Assembly (NCBI GenBank): GCA_040544425.1 | Contig: JBEONO010000017.1 | Location: 40,422 to 104,421 of the forward strand | Reading direction: 5' to 3' | DNA: 64,000 nucleotides | From: Solimicrobium sp040544425 | GTDB taxonomy: Bacteria; Pseudomonadota; Gammaproteobacteria; Burkholderiales; Burkholderiaceae_D | Shown here: positions 26,895-36,035 of the stretch, piece by piece | Layout of the letters: every line of letters starts with the position of its first letter | Numbering within the stretch: the first letter of the stretch is position 1 | The notes under the pieces: model-generated | The model's database searches: none | Told to the model about the DNA's origin: nothing | Seen by the model: the letters and a program-made list of their open reading frames with translations, nothing else | Program-made: the position numbers and the translations under genes

Positions 26895-27190
26895 ATCATC
26901 CCAGGTAAAAACGGCGAAAGGAAAAGTTAAAGTCTGAAGGTCCGGGGCATCATCTCTGCAACCGCGTTCTACCCTCAATCCACGCGGCACGGGTTGGCAA
27001 CGAAACAGCATTGCCGAATAGCAACAGTAAGTTATATTACTCAAAATAGCAATTCGCATGCCACCAACTTGAGCAAGGATTACAACAGATGGATGAAATT
27101 TTTTGTGCAGTGCGCTATCCAGGATGCCAGGAGTGCCATGCGCTGGTGCATGTGACGGTGCACAGGGTGCCGGGGTGGCAGAGCGACTGC

Positions 27191-27580
27191 TCAGCCGGTC
27201 TTTTTTTCAAGCCCGGTATGAGCCAAGCCGCGAGAAATTGTTTTGATTGTGCTGCCGGTCGCTGCGAATGTGCGCTGCAACAGAGCCAGGGCGCGTTCTG
27301 GCTGTGCAGCGCCGCACATAAAAATATCGACGGCAGCAAATCCGTATTCAGGCCAGGTATGAATCGAGATATGCGATTCGGCCAGCAGTACCACCCCGGT
27401 CACGCCCTGCCCGGATCCAAACGAATGAAAGTGACTGGATAGAATGCATGCACCGGCCAGCAGCGCACTGTCTTGCAACAGCTGTTGCACGGTAGCCGGA
27501 TCATCGAGCTTGTCGGGCAGGATCCCATACAGATCGGCCAGCAGATGTCGGCCGGACGGTTCAAACGCAGCCGGTTTCAT
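27191..27580 (-). CDS. speD: S-adenosylmethionine decarboxylase proenzyme, short form
   Basis: Provides decarboxylated SAM, the aminopropyl donor for spermidine synthesis. 129 residues, as in the prokaryotic class 1B enzyme. The processing site is AESHISIHTWPE, where Ser69 becomes the pyruvoyl group; His74 and Cys89 (FMCG) complete the active site; SSHFHSFGSGQGVTG precedes them. The start overlaps the preceding stop (ATGA), so it is translationally coupled to the 60-aa gene and is the last gene of the DUF350-SPFH-DUF4178 operon. Its partner aminopropyltransferase is encoded divergently at 30738. Confidence 0.93.
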   Translation of the reverse strand: MKPAAFEPSGRHLLADLYGILPDKLDDPATVQQLLQDSALLAGACILSSHFHSFGSGQGVTGVVLLAESHISIHTWPEYGFAAVDIFMCGAAQPERALALLQRTFAATGSTIKTISRGLAHTGLEKKTG

Positions 27581-27759
27581 TTATGACCACCGCTGCCGCC
27601 ACCAAAGGAACCTCCGCCCATGAAGGAGGTCCAGCCGCTGCCGCCGCGTGCGCTGGACTGGTACTGGTCATTGCTGTGTGATCCGAGCACTTTTTGCCAG
27701 GTGAATCCGGTAGTCAGGATCGTGACGATAATGGCGTAGATTTTGAATTTGTTATTCAC
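27577..27759 (-). CDS. Small membrane protein with Gly-rich tail (60 aa)
   Basis: MNNKFKIYAIIVTILTTGFTW membrane helix followed by a hydrophilic part and a Gly/Ser-rich tail (GGGSFGGGSGGHK). It overlaps the DUF4178 gene before it and speD after it by 4 nt each (ATGA), so it is certainly part of the operon. The tail resembles those of other small membrane proteins in SPFH/DUF4178 clusters. Function unknown. Confidence 0.8.
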   Translation of the reverse strand: MNNKFKIYAIIVTILTTGFTWQKVLGSHSNDQYQSSARGGSGWTSFMGGGSFGGGSGGHK

Positions 27760-29195
27760 GAGTCACCCAGAGAGTCTAAATACTTCGCAGGATAATAGAC
27801 GGCGGCCAGACCGATCAGGATCGGCACCAGCGCTGCGGGAGCGAGCAGCACCGGAATAATATTCAACAATAAAATTATCCAGATAAATTTGGTCGAACTC
27901 TTGGTCAGGCTTTCAGTAGCTTCAACTTTTTGCGCATTCACCTTGTCGCCAAACCAGGCGTGAATCTGATCGACACTCACTGGTGCCGATTGCGACCAGG
28001 TGATTTCTGAGCGGGTAATTTCAGCAGCCAGTTTGATCTGCCCGTTTTGGAATTCGACGTTCTCGGTGGTGTAGCCGACCGCCACGCGCCAGTTGAAGGC
28101 GCCCACCGCAAAGATCACCCGGGCCGGATAGCGATACAGTTTTTTGAAGGTCGTGCCACCCAGTACAGCCGTATCTTCCTGGGGCCAGGCTGGCCAGTCA
28201 TCCATCACCAGGGCGCGGGCCCAGCCTTCATTGGTTTCGATGATCCAGAAAAATCCCGTTTTCGGGCTGTGCAACAGGTATTCGGTCCAGACGGTATTTT
28301 CATTATCGGCCAGTCGCATGATGCCAATGATCTGATACGGACGGCCGTTGATGTTGGCCTTGGCGCCCAGTGCCAGCGTGGTTGACACATCCGAGACGCT
28401 CTTGCCGATTGCCAGCACCTGCGCCACCGAACTGGACGTATCCAGCTGCGAATGACAGCTGGGGCAGATCGTGGTGGAGGTCAAGCCGGGCAGGAATGTG
28501 CTGCTGCTGCCGCAATGCGGGCAGGCCAGGGTGTCGACCTTGCCCTTGAATTTTTCCGAGGCGGCATTGACCTGATCATCATCGCGCAGCAGCTGGCATT
28601 TCAATTCGTCGAGCGTGACCGCCTGTCCGACATAAACCTTGGGCTGTTCCGAGTCGGAATAATCCAGCGTGACGAAGCCGCGCGCGTTGCGCAGATCGGC
28701 GACTTTGGCCTGATAGCCCTGACCGACTTTAAACGGCAATTCACCCTGACCGCCAATGCAGTCTGCGGTGCGCACGTCGGACGCGGTATAGGGATAGCCG
28801 TTGATCGGGTAGGTATGGGCCGGAATCATCGCCTCAAATGCCGGAAAACCTGTTGCACCGGGGACTTCACTGGTCAGGGTGTATTGGCCGGATGCGTCGC
28901 CCAACCAGGCAGTTTTGCCGTTGTCGTAAATGAGGTACCACTCGTTCCACATCCCATCGGTGTAGCGCAGCTGGATGCGTCCGATCACATTGAACGCCAC
29001 CCCGCCAAACACGCCGGAAGTGCCGATCTGGATCGGCGAATAGTCTTCCAGCACATCCGACATCTTGCCCAGATTTTTGACTGAATCGACGTCTTTTAAA
29101 ACCATGGTCTTGCAGTACTCGCACACCGCCATGACCGAGGCGGTGGACTTGAACTGGATTTGCGCGCCGCAGCTTGGGCAGGGAATATTCTGCAT
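27756..29195 (-). CDS. Double zinc-ribbon DUF4178 membrane protein (479 aa)
   Basis: Two repeats, each a zinc ribbon followed by a DUF4178 domain: CPSC...CEYC near residue 6 with the domain at about 50-200, and CPHC...CPSC near residue 225 with the domain at about 270-420. The protein ends with two membrane helices (IWIILLLNIIPVLLAP and LVPILIGLAAVYYP). Known from clusters with SPFH, DUF350 and polyamine genes, where it is proposed to serve membrane stress handling. It follows the SPFH gene by 13 nt and overlaps the 60-aa gene. The biochemical activity is undefined. Confidence 0.85.
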   Translation of the reverse strand: MQNIPCPSCGAQIQFKSTASVMAVCEYCKTMVLKDVDSVKNLGKMSDVLEDYSPIQIGTSGVFGGVAFNVIGRIQLRYTDGMWNEWYLIYDNGKTAWLGDASGQYTLTSEVPGATGFPAFEAMIPAHTYPINGYPYTASDVRTADCIGGQGELPFKVGQGYQAKVADLRNARGFVTLDYSDSEQPKVYVGQAVTLDELKCQLLRDDDQVNAASEKFKGKVDTLACPHCGSSSTFLPGLTSTTICPSCHSQLDTSSSVAQVLAIGKSVSDVSTTLALGAKANINGRPYQIIGIMRLADNENTVWTEYLLHSPKTGFFWIIETNEGWARALVMDDWPAWPQEDTAVLGGTTFKKLYRYPARVIFAVGAFNWRVAVGYTTENVEFQNGQIKLAAEITRSEITWSQSAPVSVDQIHAWFGDKVNAQKVEATESLTKSSTKFIWIILLLNIIPVLLAPAALVPILIGLAAVYYPAKYLDSLGDS

Positions 29196-29208
29196 TGACT
29201 GAATAACC

Positions 29209-30240
29209 CTAGCCGATTAATTTTTTGAGCAGTTCGGCTTTGGCAGAGTCATAGTCAGCAGCGGAGATCAAGCCTTTATCAAGCAAGCCTTTGAGTTTTT
29301 CCAGACGTGCTTCCACTGGCTCGTCGGAGGATGATGCGGCAGGTGCTGCGGACTGCGCTGCCGGCGCCGCATTGACCATACCCTGCGTCATCGCCTGACC
29401 AAATGCCACGCCTGATGCCAGTCCGGCACCCAGTCCGGCCAGCCCGCCTTCATTTTGTGCAGCAAGCGGAATTGAACTGGCTACCTGATATTGGGTAAAG
29501 CCAGCCATCTTGTCGTGCGCCAGACCACCCTTCATGCCGGCTGAAATCCGTTCATCCAGCGCGGCCTGCAAGTCTTCCGGCAGGCTGACGCTGGTGACGT
29601 TGAACTCGTCCAGGCTTAATCCGTATTTGTCAAATGCCGTGGCCAGATCGCCCTTGACCTGCTGGGCCATCAAAGTCTGGTTGGCAGCCATATCCAGGAA
29701 CGGCACGTTGGCTGAGCCCAACGAGGTAGCCATGGTCGCCATGGTGATGCCGCGCAGCTGGTCTTCAACTTCATCGCGCGTGTATTGTTCGCGGGTGCCG
29801 CTGATCTCGGTGAAGAATTTTTTCGGGTCGGCGATGCGATAGGAATACATCCCGAAGGCGCGCAGACGTACCATGTCGAAGTCTTTGTCGCGGATCGTGA
29901 TCGGTTGCGCTGTGCCCCATTTGCGTCCGGTCTGAATCCGGGTGCTGAAGAAATACACATCCGACTTGAACGGGGATTCAAACAGTTTGTCCCAGTTCTT
30001 CAGATAGGTCAGGACCGGCAAAGTCTGGGTGGTCAACTTATGATTGCCGGGACCGAAGACGTCGGCGATCTGACCTTCATTAACAAACACGGCAACCTGC
30101 GATTCGCGTACCGTCAGCGTGCCGCCGTTCTGGATTTCAAAGTCCTGCATGGGATAGCGCCATGCCAAAACGCCGTCGACTTCTTCGTTCCACTGTAATA
30201 TGTCGAGAAATTGTTTTTTGATGAATGATCCGAAGCTCAT
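29209..30240 (-). CDS. SPFH/Band-7 protein with C-terminal SHOCT domain (YdjP/virion-core-like)
   Basis: 343 residues: N-terminal MSFGSFIKKQFLDILQW, then the SPFH domain of the prokaryotic 'virion core protein' type (NGGTLTVRESQVAVFVNEGQIADVFGPG, then the DPKKFFTEISG region), an Ala/Gly-rich linker, and a SHOCT-like hairpin at the end (RLEKLKGLLDKGLISAADYDS). It probably assembles on the inner face of the membrane as a scaffold. The start at 30240 follows AGGTGACTATT. It is the second gene of the operon, after DUF350. Confidence 0.87.
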   Translation of the reverse strand: MSFGSFIKKQFLDILQWNEEVDGVLAWRYPMQDFEIQNGGTLTVRESQVAVFVNEGQIADVFGPGNHKLTTQTLPVLTYLKNWDKLFESPFKSDVYFFSTRIQTGRKWGTAQPITIRDKDFDMVRLRAFGMYSYRIADPKKFFTEISGTREQYTRDEVEDQLRGITMATMATSLGSANVPFLDMAANQTLMAQQVKGDLATAFDKYGLSLDEFNVTSVSLPEDLQAALDERISAGMKGGLAHDKMAGFTQYQVASSIPLAAQNEGGLAGLGAGLASGVAFGQAMTQGMVNAAPAAQSAAPAASSSDEPVEARLEKLKGLLDKGLISAADYDSAKAELLKKLIG

Positions 30241-30273
30241 AATAGTCACCTGAATAAAATTTAAAAACGGTTG

Positions 30274-30705
30274 TCAGGAAATACAGGCCGCGTTGATCGC
30301 GCCGATGGACAAAGCAATTGCCCCCATCAGGCCACCGTATGCCGTGTTACCCGATTCGATATGGTCTTTCGAAATGTGCAGCAGTCTGACCGTGACCGCA
30401 TAAGCCAGTACCTGTACGATCATGGCACCGGCGGCCCAACCCAGAAATTCCAGATAGCTGGCAGTGTGCAGCAGGCTGGAACCGATGGTCAGTGAGAACC
30501 CGATCAACGCGCCGCCGAGTGACAGTGCCGCGGCATTATTCCCTTGCCGGATCAGCAGGATTTCATCGATCGTCGTAACGTAGGTGTAGAAAATAAAGAA
30601 GACTACGAGCAGTGCACTGGCAGTCAGTAAATGAATGGCGTAGCTGATAATGGCAGGCAAGATGTTCTCACTGTGTGAATAGATCGGGTTGTTTATCAAC
30701 GACAA
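30274..30705 (-). CDS. DUF350 membrane protein (YjfL-like)
   Basis: Four hydrophobic helices, with the family features ITTIDEILLIRQGNNAAALSLGGALIGFSL in the first half and the repeat of that half in the second, consistent with the internally duplicated DUF350 family. The start is uncertain: no ATG precedes the first helix, a TTG at 30705 gives 143 residues and a TTG at 30660 (after GTGAGAAC) gives 128. It heads the operon with SPFH, DUF4178 and speD. DUF350 proteins recur beside spermidine synthase and SPFH genes; a channel or membrane-sensing role is proposed but unproven. Confidence 0.85.
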   Translation of the reverse strand: MSLINNPIYSHSENILPAIISYAIHLLTASALLVVFFIFYTYVTTIDEILLIRQGNNAAALSLGGALIGFSLTIGSSLLHTASYLEFLGWAAGAMIVQVLAYAVTVRLLHISKDHIESGNTAYGGLMGAIALSIGAINAACIS

Positions 30706-30737
30706 CTGCGCAGCAATATTAAACCAATTCCATTTAT

Positions 30738-32249
30738 ATGCCTAAAAAAATCTTGATCCTGTCGGTGTTTGTGGTGGCGTCCTGCGGACTGGCGTACGAG
30801 CTGATCGCGGGCGCTCTGTCCAGCTACCTGTTGGGCGATTCGATCCTGCAGTTCTCCACGATTATTGGCTGTTATCTATTTGCCATGGGCGTTGGCGCGC
30901 ACTTCTCCAAATATGTCAAAGACGCTGATCTGTTGGCGCGCTTTGTGGATATCGAGCTGGCGGTTGGTTTGATCGGCGGGGTCTCGGCGGCCTCGTTATT
31001 TTTAACTTTTTCCTGGATGTCGGGACCGTTCCGCACGCTGTTATACGTGTTGGTATTTTTAATCGGGGCACTGGTCGGCATGGAAGTGCCGCTGGTGATG
31101 CGGGTATTGAATTCGCGTCAGACTGAATTCAGCGAATTGGTCAGTAAAGTGCTGACCTTCGATTATCTGGGCGCACTGGCCGTGTCGCTGCTGTTCCCGC
31201 TGGTACTGGCGCCGCAGCTTGGACTGGTGCGGACCGGATTTTTATTCGGCATGTTGAATATCGCAGTGGCGCTGTGGACCATCCACACTTTCCGGCTTGA
31301 ACTTGGCAACGTCGCCACACGTCTGTTGCGCGCCGCAACGATTATGTGTCTGCTGCTGGTCGGCTTCGCCATGTCGGAACGCATGGTGTACTGGGGTGAA
31401 CACGGTCTGTATGGCGACGAGATTATTTATTCGACCACCACGCCCTACCAGCGTCTGGTGATCACGCGCTGGAAAGATGATTTGCGCCTCTACATCAACG
31501 GCAATCTGCAATTTTCCTCGCGCGATGAATACCGCTATCACGAAGCGCTGATACATCCGGCGCTGCAAACGCTGCCGTGGGCGCGCTCGGTGCTGATCCT
31601 GGGCGGCGGCGACGGGTTGGCACTGCGCGAAGTGCTGCGTTATCCCAATATCGGGCACGTCACCCTGGTTGATCTTGATCCGGCCATGACCAGTGCCTTT
31701 ACTCATCGCGAAGAATTGACGACATTGAATCAGCATTCTTTCAGCGATAAACGCGTCACCGTGATCAATGCCGATGCGGCGATCTGGCTGCAAAACAATC
31801 AGGATATGTTCGATGCGGTGATCATCGATTTCCCCGATCCTTCCAGCTTCGCGCTGGGCAAGTTATATTCGGTGCCGTTTTACGGGATGGTCAAAAAACA
31901 TCTGGCCGCGCACGGTCTGGTGGTGGTGCAATCGACCTCGCCGTTTTTCGCACCGCATGCCTACTGGACCGTTGAAGCCACGCTCAGGGAAGTGGGTTTC
32001 GTCACCTCTCCTTATCACCTGTACGTGCCTTCTTTTGGCGAATGGGGTTTCGTTATCGCCGCGCCGCAGCAGCAGTTCGAACCGCCCACGACCTATCGCC
32101 TGCCGATGCGCTATCTGAATCAAGAAACCACCCATGAAATGTTTGTCTTCCCGCCCGATATGCAAAGACTGCCGATGGAGCCGAATCGTCTCGATACCCA
32201 ATCGCTGGTGCGTGAATTCGAACACGACTGGCGCCAGGTGATCCGCTGA
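30738..32249 (+). CDS. Membrane-fused spermidine-synthase-like aminopropyltransferase (503 aa)
   Basis: The N-terminal 200 residues contain six or seven membrane helices (SCGLAYELIAGALSSYLLGDS opening); the C-terminal half is a class I methyltransferase-fold aminopropyltransferase with GGGDGLALREVL, VTLVDLDPAMT and IDFPDPSSFALGKLYS. It likely transfers aminopropyl groups from decarboxylated SAM, made by SpeD of the divergent operon, to a polyamine at the membrane. No clear ribosome site stands before the ATG and only about 30 nt separate it from the divergent DUF350 gene. The stop overlaps the next ATG (ATGA). Confidence 0.9.
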   Translation: MPKKILILSVFVVASCGLAYELIAGALSSYLLGDSILQFSTIIGCYLFAMGVGAHFSKYVKDADLLARFVDIELAVGLIGGVSAASLFLTFSWMSGPFRTLLYVLVFLIGALVGMEVPLVMRVLNSRQTEFSELVSKVLTFDYLGALAVSLLFPLVLAPQLGLVRTGFLFGMLNIAVALWTIHTFRLELGNVATRLLRAATIMCLLLVGFAMSERMVYWGEHGLYGDEIIYSTTTPYQRLVITRWKDDLRLYINGNLQFSSRDEYRYHEALIHPALQTLPWARSVLILGGGDGLALREVLRYPNIGHVTLVDLDPAMTSAFTHREELTTLNQHSFSDKRVTVINADAAIWLQNNQDMFDAVIIDFPDPSSFALGKLYSVPFYGMVKKHLAAHGLVVVQSTSPFFAPHAYWTVEATLREVGFVTSPYHLYVPSFGEWGFVIAAPQQQFEPPTTYRLPMRYLNQETTHEMFVFPPDMQRLPMEPNRLDTQSLVREFEHDWRQVIR

Positions 32250-33862
32250 TGACAGACCGTCGTTCATTCCTGTTATGGGCCGCCGGTTCAGGCGCACTGG
32301 GACTCGGTGCAGCGGCCGGGTTCTGGCGCTGGCAGGAAATTGATACCGGTGTCGTCTATCCAGGTCGCAGTGAAGGTCACTATTTGCGTGACCATCAATC
32401 ACTGCCAACGCCGACTGAAACGATGCACACTGAGGTGCTGATCCTCGGTTCCGGCATTGCCGGATTGACGGCCGGCTGGAAATTGCGCAAGGCGGGGCGC
32501 AGCGATTTTCTGATGATCGAAGGCCCCGAGTTGTACGGCAATGCCGCAGGGGGACACTTTGCTGATCTGGCTTATCCAACCGGCGCGCATTATTTGCCGG
32601 TGCCATCGGTGGAATCGTTTCACGTGCGCGAGATTCTCGCCGACCTCGGGATCATTCTGAAAAATCCTCATGCTGAACGTCCGTATTACGACGAGCGTTA
32701 TCTGTTGCATGCGCCTGAAGAACGCGTGCTGTTCAAAGGTAAATGGCAGGACGGCCTGATCCCCACCGAGGGTGTGGCAGCGGAAGAACTGGAGCAGCAG
32801 CGGCGCTTCTTCGGCGAGATCGACCGGCTGCGCAAAGTCCGCGATACGGAAGGCAAACGCATCTTTGCCATTCCGAGCATGCTGTCGTCGACCGATCCGC
32901 GCTGGCAGGAACTGGATCAGATCAGCTTTAAAAGCTGGCTGGACAAAAATAACTATCAGGCACCGACCTTGCTCTGGTATTTGAACTATTGCTGTCGCGA
33001 TGATTTTGGCGCGCGCTTCGATCAGGTATCGGCCTGGGCCGGGCTGCACTATTTCTGCAGCCGCAGCGGCAAGGCAGAAAACGCCGAAAGCGGTGCGTGG
33101 CTGACCTGGCCGGGCGGGCTGGATCCGCTGGCCAAAGGATTGGCGCAGGGGATTCCACGCAGAGCTGGCACGGTCTACAAATTGAACAAGACCTCGGCCG
33201 GTGTTGAGGCGCACTGTTTTACGCTGCAGGATGGTGTCGCGAAAACTTACACTGTGACTGCCAACCGGGCGATTTGCGCGATGCCCTTGCATATTGCAGC
33301 ACGCGTGGTCGAGTCGATCGCTGACTATGGTTTTGATCCGGTAAAACATATGCCCGCCTGCTCGCCCTGGCTGGTGGCAAATTTTCTGATGAAGGATTTT
33401 CCTTATGAACTTCCCGATGCCCCGCTGTGCTGGGATAACGTGGTCGTTCAGGAGCCCGGTCTTGGTTACGTGGTATCGACCCATCAGGATATTCGCAGAA
33501 CCCCGCCGCCGAAGACTGTATTCACTTCCTATGTTGCGCTCTCGGATCAGACTCCTGAGCAGGCCCGTCACTGGCTGGAACACGCAACAGCTGATGAGTT
33601 GCTGAAATTGGCCAGTGCTGATTTGAAGTCGGCCTACGGCTGGAAATTCGCCTCCTGTGTGGAGCGGGTTGAGATTACGCTGCGTGGCCATGCCATGGCG
33701 ATACCGGGTCCGAAGTTTCGCAGCAATGCGGGATTGCGGGCGCTGCGTGAACTGACCGGACCGGTACTGTTTGCGCATTCCGATCTGTCTGGATTTTCAG
33801 TATTTGAAGAAGCGGCGTGGTGGGGCTATCGTGCTGCTGAATTAGTCCTGACTACGCCATAA
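32249..33862 (+). CDS. Tat-exported flavin amine-oxidase-like protein (537 aa)
   Basis: The N-terminus MTDRRSFLLWAAGSGALGLG is a twin-arginine signal. A Rossmann FAD site follows (VLILGSGIAGLTAGWKLRKAG, residues 63-84), and the C-terminal FAD-contact region includes FAHSDLSGFSVFEEAAWWGY. Overall it fits the flavin-containing amine oxidase / NAD(P)-binding family. Overlap with the spermidine-synthase-like gene suggests that it acts on a polyamine or a related amine in the periplasm; the substrate is inferred. It ends 15 nt before the next gene. Confidence 0.82.
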   Translation: MTDRRSFLLWAAGSGALGLGAAAGFWRWQEIDTGVVYPGRSEGHYLRDHQSLPTPTETMHTEVLILGSGIAGLTAGWKLRKAGRSDFLMIEGPELYGNAAGGHFADLAYPTGAHYLPVPSVESFHVREILADLGIILKNPHAERPYYDERYLLHAPEERVLFKGKWQDGLIPTEGVAAEELEQQRRFFGEIDRLRKVRDTEGKRIFAIPSMLSSTDPRWQELDQISFKSWLDKNNYQAPTLLWYLNYCCRDDFGARFDQVSAWAGLHYFCSRSGKAENAESGAWLTWPGGLDPLAKGLAQGIPRRAGTVYKLNKTSAGVEAHCFTLQDGVAKTYTVTANRAICAMPLHIAARVVESIADYGFDPVKHMPACSPWLVANFLMKDFPYELPDAPLCWDNVVVQEPGLGYVVSTHQDIRRTPPPKTVFTSYVALSDQTPEQARHWLEHATADELLKLASADLKSAYGWKFASCVERVEITLRGHAMAIPGPKFRSNAGLRALRELTGPVLFAHSDLSGFSVFEEAAWWGYRAAELVLTTP

Positions 33863-33877
33863 AATTTGGAGCAATCT

Positions 33878-35974
33878 ATGACACAACGTGATCCCCGTTT
33901 TGACATTCTGTTTGAACCGGTCCAGATCGGTCCGGTCAAAACCAAAAATCGTTTCTACCAGGTCCCGCATTGCAACGGCATGGGCCATGGCAAACCGGCC
34001 TCACTGGCAGCGATGCGCGGCGTCAAGGCAGAAGGTGGTTGGGGTGTGGTCTGCACCGAAGAAATTGAAATCAGTCCGTTTTCAGAAATCGCGCCGCATT
34101 TTGAAGGCCGCCTGTGGGACGACCGCGACCTGCCAGCGATGCGCCTGATGACCGATGCCTGCCATGAACACGGCGCACTGGCCGGTGCCGAATTATTTTT
34201 TAATGGTTACGCGACACCCAATCTGTACAGTCGCGAAATTCCCATGGCGCCGTCGCATCAACCGGTACGCGGTCTGGATCCGATTCAGGCACGCAGCATG
34301 AGCAAGACCGATATTAAAAACGTGCGGCGCTGGCATCGCAACGCGGCACTGCGCGCACGCGATGTTGGCTTTGATCTGATCTATGTGTATGCCGGGCACG
34401 ATCTCGGCCTGCCTATGCATTTCATCTCGCGCACCACCAACCGGCGCAGCGATGAATATGGCGGCAGTCTGGAAAATCGTGTGCGCTTTTTGCGCGAGCT
34501 GATTGAAGATACCAAAGATGCGGTCGGCGACCGCTGCGGTGTCGTGGTGCGTCTGGCGGTCGATCAGTTACTGGGACCGTTGGGCATTACGTCGGCAAAC
34601 GAAGGCAACGATGTGATCGCAATGCTCGCCGAGCTGCCCGATCTGTGGGACGTGAATATCGCCGACTGGTCCAACGACAGTCAGACCGCGCGCTTTTCCG
34701 AGGAGGGTTATCAGGAGCAGTACATCGCCTCGGTCAAAAAACTGACCACCAAACCGGTCGTGGGTGTGGGTCGCTACACCTCACCGGACGCGATGGTGTC
34801 GGTTATCAAGCGCGGCATCATGGATTTGATCGGTGCCGCGCGTCCTTCGATTGCCGATCCGTTTTTACCGCGCAAAATCGAGACCGGACAGATCGATGCA
34901 ATTCGCGAATGCATAGGCTGCAATATCTGCGTCACCGGCGACAATCTGAGTGTGCCGATCCGCTGCACGCAGAATCCCACCATGGGTGAAGAATGGCGGC
35001 GCGGCTGGCATCCTGAGTACATCGCCAGCGCCCAGTCCAAAGATACGGTGCTGGTGGTCGGTGCCGGACCGACGGGACTGGAGCTGGCGCGCGCACTCGG
35101 TCAACGCGGTTACGAGGTCGCGCTGGCTGATGCCGGCAAACGCGTCGGCGGACGATTAAATCAGGATGCTGCCTTACCGGGCCTGGCTACCTGGATGCGG
35201 GTTGCGGACTGGCGCATGCAGCGCATTCAGACCATGTCGAATGTCAGCCTGTATCTGGACAGTCGTCTGGATGCGGAACAGGTATTAAGCTTTGGATTTC
35301 ACCACGTGTACGTGGCAACCGGTGCCACCTGGCGCAAAGACGGACTGGGCCGCCAGCATCGCGCTCCGATCACGGGAATTACCAACGATGTCAGCAGAAT
35401 CTTCAGTCCGGACGAGGTATTCGCAGGTGCCGAGATTGGCTCACCGGTAGTGATCTACGACGACGATCATTACTACATGGGCGGTGCTCTGGCCGAACGA
35501 TTGCGCAAACTCGGCAAGGAAGTCCGTCTGGTCACCCCGTCGAGCAAGGTTTCCGAATATACCGATCTGACGATGGAACAGTTCCGGATTCAAAGCGGCC
35601 TGCACAAAATCGGCGTGCACATCCATACCACGCAGCAGATCGCCGCTGTGCAGTCCGATTCTTCAGGCTTGCTGGTGGAATTGACGGATGTTTATTCAGG
35701 CGTATCGACGCCATTGCCCTGTGCTGCACTGGTCATGGTGACGATGCGTGATCCGGTTGATGAATTATTTATTGAACTGCAGGCGCGCCATGCAGACTGG
35801 GGCGATGCGGGTATCAAGCAGGTTCAGATACTGGGAGATGCACTTGCGCCCGGCACTGTAGCAGCCGCGGTCTACGCTGGTCACCGTGCGGCACGCGACC
35901 TGGATGCGCCCGCCGGATTGCCGGACGAGGTGTCGTTCCGGCGTGAGATGATTGAAATTCATAGCGCCAAATAA
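33878..35974 (+). CDS. NADH:flavin oxidoreductase, trimethylamine/histamine dehydrogenase-like (698 aa)
   Basis: Old-yellow-enzyme barrel (residues 5-340; RFYQVPHCNGMG, NRRSDEYGGSLENRVRF), then the 4Fe-4S motif C-IG-C-NI-C-11-C (ECIGCNICVTGDN...RCTQNP), then a Rossmann domain (VLVVGAGPTGLELARALGQRG). This layout matches trimethylamine, dimethylamine and histamine dehydrogenases. Being third after an aminopropyltransferase and an amine-oxidase-like gene, it may oxidise an amine and pass electrons to a carrier. The ATG at 33878 has TTGGAG upstream; a TTG 12 nt earlier is less likely. Confidence 0.88.
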   Translation: MTQRDPRFDILFEPVQIGPVKTKNRFYQVPHCNGMGHGKPASLAAMRGVKAEGGWGVVCTEEIEISPFSEIAPHFEGRLWDDRDLPAMRLMTDACHEHGALAGAELFFNGYATPNLYSREIPMAPSHQPVRGLDPIQARSMSKTDIKNVRRWHRNAALRARDVGFDLIYVYAGHDLGLPMHFISRTTNRRSDEYGGSLENRVRFLRELIEDTKDAVGDRCGVVVRLAVDQLLGPLGITSANEGNDVIAMLAELPDLWDVNIADWSNDSQTARFSEEGYQEQYIASVKKLTTKPVVGVGRYTSPDAMVSVIKRGIMDLIGAARPSIADPFLPRKIETGQIDAIRECIGCNICVTGDNLSVPIRCTQNPTMGEEWRRGWHPEYIASAQSKDTVLVVGAGPTGLELARALGQRGYEVALADAGKRVGGRLNQDAALPGLATWMRVADWRMQRIQTMSNVSLYLDSRLDAEQVLSFGFHHVYVATGATWRKDGLGRQHRAPITGITNDVSRIFSPDEVFAGAEIGSPVVIYDDDHYYMGGALAERLRKLGKEVRLVTPSSKVSEYTDLTMEQFRIQSGLHKIGVHIHTTQQIAAVQSDSSGLLVELTDVYSGVSTPLPCAALVMVTMRDPVDELFIELQARHADWGDAGIKQVQILGDALAPGTVAAAVYAGHRAARDLDAPAGLPDEVSFRREMIEIHSAK

Positions 35975-36007
35975 AAAAAGCCACAATGGAACTTCAGTCC
36001 CATTGTG
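35973..36007 (-). terminator. Rho-independent terminator after the PEP-CTERM gene
   Basis: On the minus strand an 8-bp stem (CACAATGG/CCATTGTG) is followed by seven T. It lies 29 nt after the PEP-CTERM stop; the T-run overlaps the stop of the convergent flavoprotein gene. Confidence 0.85.
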
Positions 36008-36035
36008 ACTTCACACAACAACTACCGGTTAAGAA

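Noticed and set aside
27089..27442. 117-codon plus-strand Cys/His-rich frame opposite speD
   Set aside because: It is antisense to speD with its conserved active site and has no convincing ribosome site.
32399..33778. 459-codon minus-strand open frame opposite the Tat amine-oxidase-like gene
   Set aside because: The plus-strand protein has a Tat signal and a FAD motif; the antisense reading has none and overlaps it completely.
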